In this document: piece after piece, positions 24,575 to 33,801 of the stretch
How positions within the stretch are numbered: the stretch's first letter is position 1
Layout: each line of letters opens with the position of its first letter
Source of the DNA: Bacteroides sp.
Lineage (GTDB): Bacteria > Bacteroidota > Bacteroidia > Bacteroidales > Bacteroidaceae
Direction of reading: 5' to 3'
Assembly: GCA_019416685.1 (NCBI GenBank)
Contig: DXWV01000101.1
Coordinates: 62,001 to 126,000 of the forward strand
Length of the DNA: 64,000 nt
Program-made: the position numbers and the translations under genes
The notes under the pieces: model-generated
What the model was told of the DNA's origin: nothing
Seen by the model: the letters and a program-made list of their open reading frames with translations, nothing else
Databases searched by the model: none

Positions 24575-26146
24575 ATGGTTAAAAAGTTCGATTTCCTCGT
24601 CATCGGCTCCGGCATTGCCGGAATGAGTTTTGCCCTGAAAGTGGCACACAAAGGAAAAGTAGCCCTTATCTGTAAGAGCGGTTTGGAAGAGGCTAATACC
24701 TATTTCGCACAAGGGGGAGTGGCCTCGGTAACCAACCTGTTGGTAGACAATTTCAATAAGCACATAGAAGATACGATGATTGCCGGTGACTGGATAAGTG
24801 ACCGTGCTGCTGTAGAAAAGGTAGTACGCGAAGCTCCGGCACAGATTGAAGCACTCATCAATTGGGGAGTGGATTTCGATAAGAACGAGCAAGGTGAGTT
24901 TGATCTGCACCGTGAAGGAGGACATTCGGAGTTTCGTATCCTTCATCACAAAGACAACACCGGAGCCGAAATCCAGGACAGTCTTATCAAGGCTGTACAA
25001 CGACATCCTAATATTACAGTAATCGAAAATCACTTTGCGATTGAGATATTAACCCAACATCATCTTGGGGTGACTGTCACACGCCAGACACCGGATATTA
25101 AATGCTACGGCGCCTATATTCTTGATCCGAAGACCGGGAAAGTGGATACATACCTGGCAAAGGTTACGCTAATGGCAACCGGTGGAGTAGGAGCAGTGTA
25201 CCAGACAACCACCAATCCACTGGTAGCTACCGGAGACGGCATTGCTATGGTTTACCGCGCCAAAGGAACGGTGAAAGATATGGAGTTTGTACAGTTTCAT
25301 CCCACAGCGCTTTATCACCCGGGCGACCGTCCTTCTTTCCTTATTACCGAAGCCATGCGTGGCTATGGTGCCGTGCTTCGTACTATGGACGGCAAAGAGT
25401 TTATGCAAAAGTATGACCCCCGTCTCTCACTGGCACCGCGCGATATTGTAGCACGTGCCATTGACAACGAAATGAAGAACCGGGGCGATGACCATGTTTA
25501 TCTTGACGTCACGCACAAAAACCCCGAAGAGACCCGGAAGCACTTCCCCAATATCTACGAAAAGTGTCTCAGCCTGGGCATTGATATTACTAAAGATTAT
25601 ATTCCGGTTGCTCCGGCTGCCCACTATCTCTGCGGAGGTATTCTGGTAGATCTCAATGCCCAATCGTCTATCGAACGACTATACGCTGTAGGCGAATGTT
25701 CCTGTACAGGTCTGCATGGTGGCAATCGCCTGGCTTCAAACTCTCTGATCGAAGCCGTTGTCTATGCCGATGCTGCTGCCAAACATACGCTGGATGTAGT
25801 AGATCAATATGATTATAATCCGGATATTCCGGAATGGAATGACGAGGGTACCCGCTCACCGGAAGAGATGGTGCTGATTACCCAAAGTATGAAAGAGGTA
25901 AACCAGATTATGAGTACCTATGTAGGCATTGTCCGGAGTGACCTTCGCCTGAAGCGTGCGTGGGACCGGTTGGATATCCTTTATGAAGAGACAGAAAGCT
26001 TATTCAAACGCAGTGTAGCATCTAAAGAAATTTGCGAGTTGCGTAACATGATTAACGTGGGATATCTCATCATGCGTCAGGCAATGGAGCGGAAAGAGAG
26101 CCGCGGATTACATTATACAATCGATTATCCGCATGCAAAGAAATAG
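24575..26146 (+). CDS. nadB: L-aspartate oxidase
   Basis: A 523-residue FAD enzyme that oxidises L-aspartate to iminoaspartate, the first step of de novo NAD synthesis. Visible signs are the dinucleotide motif GSGIAGMSFALK, the glycine-rich TYFAQGGVASV, the active-site stretch HREGGHSEFRILHHKDNTG, EFVQFHPTALY, PRDIVARAID, HYLCGGILVD and GECSCTGLHGGNRLASNSL. Length is usual for the family, with the helical C-terminal domain intact. Its partner nadA is in this window at 60007 but not linked to it; nadC is not seen. Confidence 0.95.
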   Translation: MVKKFDFLVIGSGIAGMSFALKVAHKGKVALICKSGLEEANTYFAQGGVASVTNLLVDNFNKHIEDTMIAGDWISDRAAVEKVVREAPAQIEALINWGVDFDKNEQGEFDLHREGGHSEFRILHHKDNTGAEIQDSLIKAVQRHPNITVIENHFAIEILTQHHLGVTVTRQTPDIKCYGAYILDPKTGKVDTYLAKVTLMATGGVGAVYQTTTNPLVATGDGIAMVYRAKGTVKDMEFVQFHPTALYHPGDRPSFLITEAMRGYGAVLRTMDGKEFMQKYDPRLSLAPRDIVARAIDNEMKNRGDDHVYLDVTHKNPEETRKHFPNIYEKCLSLGIDITKDYIPVAPAAHYLCGGILVDLNAQSSIERLYAVGECSCTGLHGGNRLASNSLIEAVVYADAAAKHTLDVVDQYDYNPDIPEWNDEGTRSPEEMVLITQSMKEVNQIMSTYVGIVRSDLRLKRAWDRLDILYEETESLFKRSVASKEICELRNMINVGYLIMRQAMERKESRGLHYTIDYPHAKK

Positions 26147-26232
26147 TTTCGTTTTGACACTTTGAATATTCTACCGCTCAGGAATACGCTATTTCCGCAG
26201 CTAAATCCGGTGTCATGAAATAAAAGAAACAG

Positions 26233-26288
26233 AGAGGCATTTGTCAAAATCAATAAGCCATTATTGAACGGACAAATGCCTCTTTTTA
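26233..26288 (+). terminator. Terminator of nadB
   Basis: AGAGGCATTTGTC (26233-26245) pairs with its exact complement (26271-26283); five T residues follow directly. The loop is 25 bases. It lies 87 bp after the nadB stop, in the 544-bp gap before GH89 that also carries the elements at 26436 and 26547. Confidence 0.7.
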
Positions 26289-26435
26289 TCACCCAATATA
26301 GGGAGTTTACGCCTATACGATCGCTATCCGGCTATAAACTACTCCGTTTTATCATTTCCATTTCCCCGCCATAAAGGAAGCTAATAACTCCCGGAAGTAT
26401 CTCTTTTGCACCTGAAACACCTTCTCCGGTGAGGA

Positions 26436-26520
26436 AGAAAGAGCCCGGCTCCGGGGAGGGAAGTGTTCGGCTCCGGGGAGGGAGAGGTTCCCCGGAGCCG
26501 AACAAACAATTCCGCTCCGG
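26436..26520. repeat. GC-rich repeated and inverted CGGCTCCGG element
   Basis: CGGCTCCGGGGAGGG appears twice in a row (from 26446 and 26468), and the second copy forms a perfect 15-bp inverted repeat (26465-26479 with 26489-26503, 9-base loop). A further CGCTCCGGG follows. The stretch is much richer in G+C than its surroundings. A 66-codon ORF runs through it on the minus strand but has repeat-derived composition and is not called. Confidence 0.6.
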
Positions 26521-26546
26521 GAAAAAGGTACTTTTTTACCGAAAAA

Positions 26547-26605
26547 GCGCATTTTTATTCCTATAACAGAGGCATTTCTGCATATTATTACGAATAAAGA
26601 TACGC
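26547..26605. repeat. 59-bp palindromic element, left of GH89
   Basis: Begins GCGCATTTTTATTC and ends GAATAAAGATACGC, so its ends are near-inverted repeats. It is clearly related to the 61-bp element at 28994-29054 on the other side of GH89: the same start, the same middle (CATT, then CTG) and the same ending TATTACG followed by AAAGAT. It lies 85 bp beyond the GH89 stop. Confidence 0.7.
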
Positions 26606-26690
26606 TCTTTTTTCTATTCCATCCGTTTTATCTTAAGAGCCTGTTAGCATAATACACAATTTGCTATCTTTTTGCTCCAAAAGCTCACAA

Positions 26691-28973
26691 TTATTCTTCT
26701 CCTAAATTTTCATAAGTCCTTTCTCCCGAAGATTTCTCCGTAACCTTCACCCCTCCGGCATAATACTCCTGAGAGAGTTTGAGATACTTATCAAACAGGC
26801 GTTTAACTATAGCAACCTCATCGCCTTCGGCAACCGGAGTACGCGCTTTACCGTAACTATCGACATAAGCAAGCTCCCACTCAGCCAGGCCGTTATAGAA
26901 ATCATTGGCACGGAAAGCCTCCCGGCCATAAATCTGCGGCAAACCGGCTTCTTCATAAGAAGTGCCTGCATCAAGATGATGTTGCAGCATGGCATAGAAC
27001 TTCTGCCAACGTGGAAGATAATAACCGTTGATCAGCCCCGACCACTCCCGCCAGGAATAGTCAAAGATACGCGGATCACCGTCAGCCCCCCAAATAGTGA
27101 CCAAAGAGGTAGCATCACGCTCCATAAGGTTTTTCTCCGCCTCGGTATCTCCCCAGTTACGTGCCTCAGTCAGCCAGCGGTCAAAACTATATTCACTGCG
27201 GGTACGAAGCAATTTGTCCATATCAGCCAGCATCTCGAGGAAACGGCCGGAATGAAGTGTGAAGGCGTACTGATCTTTCTTTCTGAAGGCTTCCGCCGCC
27301 TGCCGGTGGATAAGCTGACCAAGGTTAGTCATCAGCTGCCGCTGCACATCCACAATATCGAAACGGTAGGGACGGGAAGCTGACAGTTTCTCTATATCTT
27401 TCAACAACAGATTCTGGGCACGGATCACCAAAGCCGGATCATAAGGTATCTCAAGGCCGGCATTCGGACCGGATTTCTTCACGTCCAATGCAGGACGGGC
27501 CGCTATAATAGAACTCTTCTCTGTTCCGTTCGTACCCTGCCGATACGGACCATCGAGCAATAACATCCACGCTTCTTGCGCTGCCGGCGAAAAGGCACCA
27601 TAACGACGGGTAGCATACTGTTTCAGCCAGGCTTGCAGATCAATGCTATCGGCATGACAAGGCATTTCAAAAGCTAATTCATAGTATACCGGATTCTGCT
27701 CAATGGCTTCCATAAACAGCCCCGAGCCACAAACGGCAGGATTCAATCGCTTGGCCTTGCTGTATTGATTGGAAGCAAGAAGTTGCAAATCACCGTGCAT
27801 ATTGATGCGTCCGCCAAAATTGTGCAGGTTACCTACCACAGTAGAATACCCCCAGAACAATGCTTTTGAAGTGCTTTTACCATTTAAGTCAAGAATCAGT
27901 AAAGCATCTTTGGGGACAGCTTTTACAATATCTTCACGCAGGCTCCACGATTGCATTGCCCAGGTACTATGCGGATCGAAGTCACGGAAAAGGTGATGAA
28001 TCTTCTGTCCTACGGCTCTCAGATATTCGGGAGTATCCACCGGGGGGGCACTCTCATGGAAAGGATCGGCAGCATACACTCCATGTGCACCAAACAACCG
28101 GGCCTGCTCTTCAAGGAAAACCCGTCCCATACGGGTGAACAACGAGTCGGTAGGATCCAGCTGGGCAACCCCTTTGAAACCACACCAGGAACGTTGCTGG
28201 TTGATATTCGCTGTAGGATACTTCTCTTTCAGCTCACGCGGAACGTAACCGGAAAATCCCTGCTGGATAGGTTGCATACCTAATTCCAACTGCCGTGCAA
28301 TAATTTTTTTACCCAACGCAGCATGTTTATCGATTACGGACTTCGGAAGGGGGCCACCATAACTCTGGAGGTTTTGCATCCATTGCCAGGCAGCATGACC
28401 GGGACCGGCAAGGAAAGCACGTGCCTCCCCATCTGTGAAGTTGAAGTGCAACAGGGTATTGTACCACACAGCATCCAGACCAATAGTGAAAAGGGGCATG
28501 TTAATGGAGTTCATCGCCATAAAGTCCAGCTCCTTTTGCCAGCGTTCCCAGTTCCACCAGGCAGCAGTGTAGCTCACGGTACAATAGTTCATATACACAC
28601 GGTAACGACCGTTGATTGTGCGGCGTTCCTTTTGAAGGGGCTGAGGAAGTTTCTTCGGAAGCTGAAGTTGATTGCCAAACCAGGAGACATGTGCCTGGCA
28701 GGTATACTTTAAATACCAATTAAAGGCGGTAGCCAGAGCTACGGACGTGTTACCACGAAGGATGATTTGTTTGCCGTTACCATCTACTTCGTATACATCA
28801 GAACCGTCATCGGGAGCAATCAATTCCAAACGGTATTGCGAAGAGTAACCAGGGGTAACCCGCTCTATCAGATCATAAACGGCCCGGATACGTTTGTCTT
28901 TACCCGAAACGGATAAGGAACAGACAAAAAGTAACAAAAGAAGAGTAGTTTTGCTTTTAGTAATTAAATTCAT
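26691..28973 (-). CDS. GH89 alpha-N-acetylglucosaminidase
   Basis: A 760-residue secreted enzyme of the NAGLU family. After a signal peptide (1-24) come the N-terminal small domain (about 25-110), the barrel opening with YRVYMNYCTVSYTAAWWNW and MNSINMPLF, and the helical C-terminal domain. The two catalytic glutamates fit Glu307 in DPFHESAPP and Glu422 in GLFMEAIEQNPVYYEL, matching the spacing of human NAGLU. It removes terminal alpha-linked GlcNAc, as found in mucins, heparan and some bacterial polysaccharides. It is bracketed by two related palindromic elements and is separated from the next leftward gene by 146 bp, so it may have its own promoter. Confidence 0.93.
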   Translation of the reverse strand: MNLITKSKTTLLLLLFVCSLSVSGKDKRIRAVYDLIERVTPGYSSQYRLELIAPDDGSDVYEVDGNGKQIILRGNTSVALATAFNWYLKYTCQAHVSWFGNQLQLPKKLPQPLQKERRTINGRYRVYMNYCTVSYTAAWWNWERWQKELDFMAMNSINMPLFTIGLDAVWYNTLLHFNFTDGEARAFLAGPGHAAWQWMQNLQSYGGPLPKSVIDKHAALGKKIIARQLELGMQPIQQGFSGYVPRELKEKYPTANINQQRSWCGFKGVAQLDPTDSLFTRMGRVFLEEQARLFGAHGVYAADPFHESAPPVDTPEYLRAVGQKIHHLFRDFDPHSTWAMQSWSLREDIVKAVPKDALLILDLNGKSTSKALFWGYSTVVGNLHNFGGRINMHGDLQLLASNQYSKAKRLNPAVCGSGLFMEAIEQNPVYYELAFEMPCHADSIDLQAWLKQYATRRYGAFSPAAQEAWMLLLDGPYRQGTNGTEKSSIIAARPALDVKKSGPNAGLEIPYDPALVIRAQNLLLKDIEKLSASRPYRFDIVDVQRQLMTNLGQLIHRQAAEAFRKKDQYAFTLHSGRFLEMLADMDKLLRTRSEYSFDRWLTEARNWGDTEAEKNLMERDATSLVTIWGADGDPRIFDYSWREWSGLINGYYLPRWQKFYAMLQHHLDAGTSYEEAGLPQIYGREAFRANDFYNGLAEWELAYVDSYGKARTPVAEGDEVAIVKRLFDKYLKLSQEYYAGGVKVTEKSSGERTYENLGEE

Positions 28974-28993
28974 AGTATTTCAAAATTAAAATA

Positions 28994-29054
28994 GCGCATC
29001 TTTATTCTCGTAACATACAGCATTACTGCCTGTTATTACGGAACAAAGATGCGC
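28994..29054. repeat. 61-bp palindromic element, right of GH89
   Basis: Begins GCGCATCTTTATTC and ends CAAAGATGCGC. It is homologous to the 59-bp element at 26547-26605. It ends with ATTATTTTTT on the plus strand and lies 20 bp upstream of the GH89 start, within the 5' untranslated or promoter zone. Confidence 0.7.
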
Positions 29055-29119
29055 ATTATTTTTTAATTATCCCAATCTTCAATACCTCGCTATCATATTA
29101 TAGCTTATTTAAAAAAAAC

Positions 29120-29986
29120 TTATTTAACTACTACCTTGCGGGTTACCTCTCCATCGGCTGTCTGCAACTTCACAAGATAAAGTCCGCTACCAAGGCTAAT
29201 GTTATCGGTTCCACCATTTGCAGCTTTCTGAGCAACCACTGCACCTAAAGTATTGAATACGGTAACCACTCCTTCAGCACCTTCAAAAGAGATACCATTA
29301 TCGTTAGAGTAAACATTGAAAGCATCCTTAGCAGAAATATTGATGATACCTACACCTTCGGGAATTTCACCATACCCAACTTCCAGATCATCAATATAAC
29401 GAACACCGTTACTTCTGAGCTGAATATCAAATGAAGTAAGATCCAGTTTGGCAAGTTCTACATAAATACCATATTGTTTCCATTCGGTAGTAAGCTCCAC
29501 ATAAGGCACATTGTCCCAGTTTCCTCCGTTTGACGGATTATATAACTGGCCGGTACCAATGTACATTTTGGTTCCATCTACATCGCTTTTTGCCCAAAAT
29601 GTATAATAAAAGTCATCTCCTCTATCTATAAAGAACGGATCGGCAATGTAATCTTCCGCATACACACTTGTTACCTGTGTTACACCTACGTGCCAGCTAA
29701 ACCAGGTAGACACAATACCTGTAGTAATAATCTTACAAGCCTTGTCAGCTTCTCCATTACGATTCTCGGCCTTTTCAAAAGTCACTTCTACTTTGTTAGT
29801 ACCCGAAGTCCAGTTATTGTTTGAAGGAGATACCCAACCGGCCGGTCTTACACCTATCACATTTTCTTCTGTATCTTTGATGTCTACCCAACTATCAAAA
29901 CTGGTATTATACCCGTCTACAAAATACTGTGCACTCATGTTTGCACTTACAAATAATAATGCTACTGCGTAAAATAATTTTCTCAT
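29120..29986 (-). CDS. Secreted carbohydrate-binding-like protein with a sorting-type C-terminal domain
   Basis: A 288-residue secreted protein (signal MRKLFYAVALLFVSANMSAQ). Residues about 22-210 form one jelly-roll-like domain (YNTSFDSWVDI at its start, YIDDLEVGYGE at its end), the pattern seen in many CBM-like modules. The last 75 residues match a type IX sorting-type domain: FNVYSNDNGISF, VTVFNTLGAVV, LGSGLYLVKLQT and the ending RKVVVK. No catalytic motif is seen. It is 40 bp downstream of GH88 and likely in the same transcript. The protein at 32863-33801 has the same two-part plan. Confidence 0.7.
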   Translation of the reverse strand: MRKLFYAVALLFVSANMSAQYFVDGYNTSFDSWVDIKDTEENVIGVRPAGWVSPSNNNWTSGTNKVEVTFEKAENRNGEADKACKIITTGIVSTWFSWHVGVTQVTSVYAEDYIADPFFIDRGDDFYYTFWAKSDVDGTKMYIGTGQLYNPSNGGNWDNVPYVELTTEWKQYGIYVELAKLDLTSFDIQLRSNGVRYIDDLEVGYGEIPEGVGIINISAKDAFNVYSNDNGISFEGAEGVVTVFNTLGAVVAQKAANGGTDNISLGSGLYLVKLQTADGEVTRKVVVK

Positions 29987-30026
29987 ACGAATTGATTTAA
30001 AAAGTTAATAATTATGTTATTGAGAT

Positions 30027-31262
30027 TCATTTTTTAGAATTGTAATGTTCATACCGGTTCAAAGCCTCCAAAAAATAATAATCAGCATAAACCAAAGGAA
30101 CATCAATCTCCTGATTGTGAGGAATACTACCCACACTATGCATCAGGATAAAGTTATTGTTAGTGCCCGGAACTGCCCGGTAAGCCGGCGAAGAGAGCGA
30201 TTTAAGTATCTTAACTGCTGCATCGTAGTATGTCTTTTCATTAGGTACATACGTAGCCAGTTCCAGAAAAGCAGAAGCAGCAATGGCTGCCGCCGAAGCA
30301 TCACGGGGAACAACTTTAAAGCGGTTAGGGTCATAGGCCCAATCGGGAACATACCCTTCCTGTCCGGCATTAAAGTCCCAGTAAGGAATCCCGTCTTCAG
30401 GAAGATTCGGATGGTTGAGCCAATAGTCTGCCGTATGTATCGCTATTTCAAGGAATTTCGGATTCTGCGTTTCACGATAAGCCATTGTGTAACCATATAT
30501 AGCCCATGCCTGTCCGCGTGCCCATGCCGAATTATCAGAGAATCCCTGACAAGTGGCCCGATGAAGTACTTCTCCTGTCAACGTATCATAATCTACTACA
30601 TGATAATTGCTATAATCCTTGCGTAGCTGATTCTTCGCAGTCGTCTCCGCATGGGTAGTAGCTATCTTGGCATATCGCGTATCGCCTGTCACTTTAGAAG
30701 CAAAATAGAGTAACTCCAGGTTCATCATATTATCAATAATAACCGGATAGAACCATTCATCTTTTCCGTTCCAGGCTTTCCGATAATTCCATGACTTGAT
30801 ACACCCTGTCACTTCACTGAAACGGGTTGTCAAAGAATTGGCTGCTTCTATAATCACATCCTTATATTCTTCTTTACCTGTAAGCCTATATCCGTTACCA
30901 AAACTGCAATAGATAAGAAAACCAATGTCATGATGACTCGTCAACTTTTTCATTGGTTCCAGAGCTTCCGTCCATTTAATGGCACTCTGTTTCCAGCTCT
31001 CCTCACGACTGTGTTCATAGATATACCATAAACATCCCGGATAGAACCCTTCTGTCCAGTCATTCTTCGGAGTAGCAATCAACTTACCGTCCTTACCTGT
31101 AGTGCGGGGATATACAGTAGGTTCGGGAACCGCTTTAAGTTGTTTTTTTAAATGTTGTTCGGCAACTAAAAAATCGCCATCAATGAGTGCTTTCTTTTTG
31201 TCCGTTTGTACACAAGACATACAAAGAGAACAGCTCAGCAGTAATAGTCCAATAATTCGCAT
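30027..31262 (-). CDS. GH88 unsaturated glucuronyl hydrolase, lipoprotein
   Basis: A 411-residue enzyme with a lipoprotein signal (LLLLSCSLCMSC). It has the (alpha/alpha)6 barrel of GH88, with the two key aspartates seen as Asp112 (HHDIGFLIYCSFGNG) and Asp177 (VIIDNMMNLELL), plus NDWTEGFYPGCLWYIYE and DNSAWARGQAWAIYGYTMAYRE. It hydrates and releases the 4,5-unsaturated uronic acid left at the end of oligosaccharides by a polysaccharide lyase. It lies between a lyase gene and a secreted binding-like protein, all leftward. This is the clearest sign that the locus breaks down a uronic-acid polysaccharide. Confidence 0.92.
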   Translation of the reverse strand: MRIIGLLLLSCSLCMSCVQTDKKKALIDGDFLVAEQHLKKQLKAVPEPTVYPRTTGKDGKLIATPKNDWTEGFYPGCLWYIYEHSREESWKQSAIKWTEALEPMKKLTSHHDIGFLIYCSFGNGYRLTGKEEYKDVIIEAANSLTTRFSEVTGCIKSWNYRKAWNGKDEWFYPVIIDNMMNLELLYFASKVTGDTRYAKIATTHAETTAKNQLRKDYSNYHVVDYDTLTGEVLHRATCQGFSDNSAWARGQAWAIYGYTMAYRETQNPKFLEIAIHTADYWLNHPNLPEDGIPYWDFNAGQEGYVPDWAYDPNRFKVVPRDASAAAIAASAFLELATYVPNEKTYYDAAVKILKSLSSPAYRAVPGTNNNFILMHSVGSIPHNQEIDVPLVYADYYFLEALNRYEHYNSKK

Positions 31263-31297
31263 ATAGGTTAATATTTTCGTTATGTATTTTTTCTTTA

Positions 31298-31373
31298 GTA
31301 GTCAAGTAATAAGTAGTTATCACTTCGTAAGTAGTAAGTAGCAGATAGCATCCTACTTAACTACTTTGACTAC
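31298..31373. repeat. Imperfect AGTAGT-type hairpin between lyase and GH88
   Basis: AGTAGTCA (31298-31305) and AAGTAGTTA (31311-31319) pair with TGACTACT (31366-31373) and TAACTACTT (31358-31366), leaving a small bulge. The 130-bp gap is dense in AAGTAGT direct repeats. It may act as an mRNA processing or attenuation site within the leftward unit. Confidence 0.5.
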
Positions 31374-31392
31374 TTACTATTTAACTACTATC

Positions 31393-32499
31393 TTACTGTT
31401 CTCCAGTGCCATAATACCAGCGCAGGTTACTAAGTGTCAGTCGCCAGGTATAAAATGGGTTACCGCCACGATACTTCTCAACGGCACGAATAAGGTCATG
31501 ATCCATTTCAAAGACTTCATCAGCAACATACATGGTGCCACCGGGGCTATAAGGTTTGTTATAGTCACTACGTTTCTTATCGGGTGCCCATTCTGTTTCT
31601 ACGAATTCCAAATGTGGATTCTTTGCCGGATCGAGTAAATATGGCTTCCAGAAGTCAACACTCTTCTTGATGGAGGCTCCCCAATTAACATCCCGTGCAT
31701 AAAATTCATCGGCCGCTTCATAACCCTCATAACAGGCTATTGCATGACAGATCTCAGCGAAGAATAATAAGTCGTAAGCATGATAAGCAAAAGCATCACG
31801 TCCTAACAAATCGGTAGTAGTACCATTAGGATATAGATTATTTTTCACCCAGGCGGGATATCTGTTCTTAAAATAATCTATCACCGTCTTATCATTCAAT
31901 GCTAAACCATAATGATAGAACTGTTGATGAAGACAGGTTCCCCAGTTATTATCCCGCAAATCATTGTCTCTAATAAATACATTGACACGTTTCCTGAACC
32001 AACTGTCTATCTCTTCTCTATCTTCCTGTGAAATCACATTACGAATGATACTATATCCTTCTACAGCCGGAGTATAAGCACTCTCATGAATATTTGATTT
32101 GGACACAGCAACATTTACTTTTCCCCAGGCTTTCAGATATTCAACCGCTTTATTGAGGAATTTCTCTTCCTGCGAGAATGCATAGACAACGCAAAGCTGG
32201 TAAATAGCGTTCATCTCTCCGGAGATATCTACATTATTGGGATTGTTGGAGGTTGAGACCGCAGTAGTCGTTTTCCTATCATTGTTTACAATACTTTCCG
32301 CCGGAGTTCTCATCTGTTTAATATATGCACTTTTGGGAGGATTGTTACCTTTCTTCTCAATATCTTCTTTCATCTTATCATAATGATAACGGGTCATCAT
32401 CAGATTGGGAAACATCAAATCTACATTATCCGTAGATTGGGCTTTTCCGGCAAGCGAACCGCCTACCAACAGAAACAGGAGTAAAATGTGCTTTTTCAT
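31393..32499 (-). CDS. Alginate-lyase-family polysaccharide lyase (PL38-like)
   Basis: A 368-residue secreted protein (signal MKKHILLLFLLVGGSLAGKA). It matches the (alpha/alpha) barrel alginate-lyase family: NIHESAYTPAVEGYSIIRNV, the conserved NNWGTCLHQQFYHYGLAL with Asn/His candidates for catalysis, and GTTTDLLGRDAFAYHAYDLL. From memory, Bacteroides members of this type fall in PL38 and act on glucuronan or alginate-like chains. Eliminative cleavage would leave an unsaturated uronic acid for the GH88 coded next, 130 bp away. It is the first gene of the leftward arm, and a candidate operator (32623-32661) lies 124 bp upstream in the 363-bp gap shared with the rightward arm. Confidence 0.8.
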   Translation of the reverse strand: MKKHILLLFLLVGGSLAGKAQSTDNVDLMFPNLMMTRYHYDKMKEDIEKKGNNPPKSAYIKQMRTPAESIVNNDRKTTTAVSTSNNPNNVDISGEMNAIYQLCVVYAFSQEEKFLNKAVEYLKAWGKVNVAVSKSNIHESAYTPAVEGYSIIRNVISQEDREEIDSWFRKRVNVFIRDNDLRDNNWGTCLHQQFYHYGLALNDKTVIDYFKNRYPAWVKNNLYPNGTTTDLLGRDAFAYHAYDLLFFAEICHAIACYEGYEAADEFYARDVNWGASIKKSVDFWKPYLLDPAKNPHLEFVETEWAPDKKRSDYNKPYSPGGTMYVADEVFEMDHDLIRAVEKYRGGNPFYTWRLTLSNLRWYYGTGEQ

Positions 32500-32622
32500 C
32501 GTCTATTATATTAATGTAACCAATGTGGAATAGTTGTTGTCAACTGATCACAGGAGCAAATGTAGAGAAGATACAGCAAACCGAGGTTGATGTATTGTAT
32601 CAGCAGTAGTATCGAATTATCT

Positions 32623-32661
32623 TTCGGACAATATAAACCCATAATACGGATAAAAATGACC
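32623..32661 (+). promoter_or_regulatory. Candidate HTCS operator, copy 1
   Basis: A 39-bp block opening TTCGGACAATATAAACCC and closing with ATGACC. It is 29/39 identical, without gaps, to the reverse strand of 38365-38403 upstream of the first SusC. Its orientation relative to the lyase gene at 32499 (124 bp) equals that of copy 2 relative to SusC (147 bp). Two further CGGAC(A/G)ATA words lie at about 32755-32762 and 32777-32784 in the same gap. No gene is seen in this gap. Confidence 0.55.
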
Positions 32662-32813
32662 ATATGCGGGTGTAAACGCCAAAAACAGAGAATAAATTTC
32701 TCCTGAACAAAAGCAAAGGAACACTCAAGGTAATATAATCCCCATTTCGTCCAACGGACAATAAAATCATCTATTTCGGACGATAGACAACATCTCATTT
32801 TCGCAACATCCCC

Positions 32814-32821
32814 TACTTTTG
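32814..32821 (+). promoter_or_regulatory. Bacteroides -7 box for the rightward arm
   Basis: TACTTTTG matches TAnnTTTG exactly and lies 41 bp upstream of the ATG at 32863. CGGAC-type words sit about 30-60 bp further upstream, where an activator would bind. Confidence 0.55.
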
Positions 32822-32862
32822 TAAGTAGTAAAACAAAATCAGCCTCACAAATTGATTAAATT

Positions 32863-33801
32863 ATGAAAAACAAAATTATTACCTCTGTACTGTTAGCAGT
32901 ATCTATCTCTTTCTCCGGCAACATGTCCGCACAAGAACTTTTCCGGGCAGACTTTGAGACTTATGAAACAACTCCTTATTTTTTCCGTTTCGGCAATAAA
33001 GGAAAGTTAGGCGATTACAAACCCAAGTCACGCTGGATGTATTCGCATGAAGTAATAGATAACCCGGTACCCTCTGCCGAGGGTAACAACTCAGCCAAAG
33101 TATTACGCTACTCCTCCATGGAAGCACGTGACTACGGGCTAAAGTTCCTGTTTGATACCCCCATTGGCATCGATGACTTAAAAGTAGTAGAATTTACAAT
33201 CTATCAACCACTCAATGTGATTGGTAAGGATACAGACGACTTTGAAGATCCGGCTGAAAAACAAGATATTTGCATCAAACTGCTTTCTAAGTTTAATACT
33301 ACGAACGATTTCAGACAAGACGAAGGTATACTTCTTAACAAATCTGTCTACGATTTTACTACCGAAGGGCAGTGGATCACCTATACATTCAAGTTCAATA
33401 AAGCAGCTTACTCCAGCCAGATAAGCAAATTCACGAACGGAGTATTGGGAATAGCTATATTGCCCACTTATAATTCAAATGTCACGCTGTATGAAGACGA
33501 ACAACATGTTTGTTATATCGACAATATCATAGTTAACCCTGTACCTACCGGTATCAACAACCCGAATACCGAAAAACTGATGATTAATTACAGTAACGGA
33601 CAACTCATTATTTGCGGTACAGAAAACGGCCCCGCCCGTGTGACGGTTTACGACACAAACGGATGTTCGGTAACAACATCAGAAGTCACCTTAGAAAACG
33701 GAAAAGCATCACTAACTTTGCCGCTTGATAATAATAAGGTATATTTGGTAAATGTAGTAACACAAAATCAAAGCTATCGCCAAAAGATCAGTAAACCATG
33801 A
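32863..33801 (+). CDS. Secreted binding-like protein with a sorting-type C-terminal domain
   Basis: A 312-residue secreted protein (signal MKNKIITSVLLAVSISFSGNMSAQ). Residues about 25-225 look like one jelly-roll domain (LFRADFETYETTPYFFRFG at the start, CYIDNIIVNPVPTG at the end). Such domains bind sugars or, in some families, are lyase modules. The last 75 residues resemble a T9SS sorting domain (VTVYDTNGCSVTTSEV, KVYLVNVVTQNQSYRQKI). Its stop overlaps the start of the large lyase by 4 bp (ATGA), so the two are translationally coupled and probably work on the same polymer. Confidence 0.65.
   Translation: MKNKIITSVLLAVSISFSGNMSAQELFRADFETYETTPYFFRFGNKGKLGDYKPKSRWMYSHEVIDNPVPSAEGNNSAKVLRYSSMEARDYGLKFLFDTPIGIDDLKVVEFTIYQPLNVIGKDTDDFEDPAEKQDICIKLLSKFNTTNDFRQDEGILLNKSVYDFTTEGQWITYTFKFNKAAYSSQISKFTNGVLGIAILPTYNSNVTLYEDEQHVCYIDNIIVNPVPTGINNPNTEKLMINYSNGQLIICGTENGPARVTVYDTNGCSVTTSEVTLENGKASLTLPLDNNKVYLVNVVTQNQSYRQKISKP

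Noticed and set aside
26352..26552. 66-codon ORF on the minus strand
   Set aside because: Its frame runs through the G+C-rich repeat island, so the open frame is likely a by-product of the repeat.
32511..32798. 95-codon ORF on the minus strand upstream of the lyase
   Set aside because: It covers the candidate operator region between divergent genes and its Cys/Leu/Ile-rich sequence looks like a chance frame.
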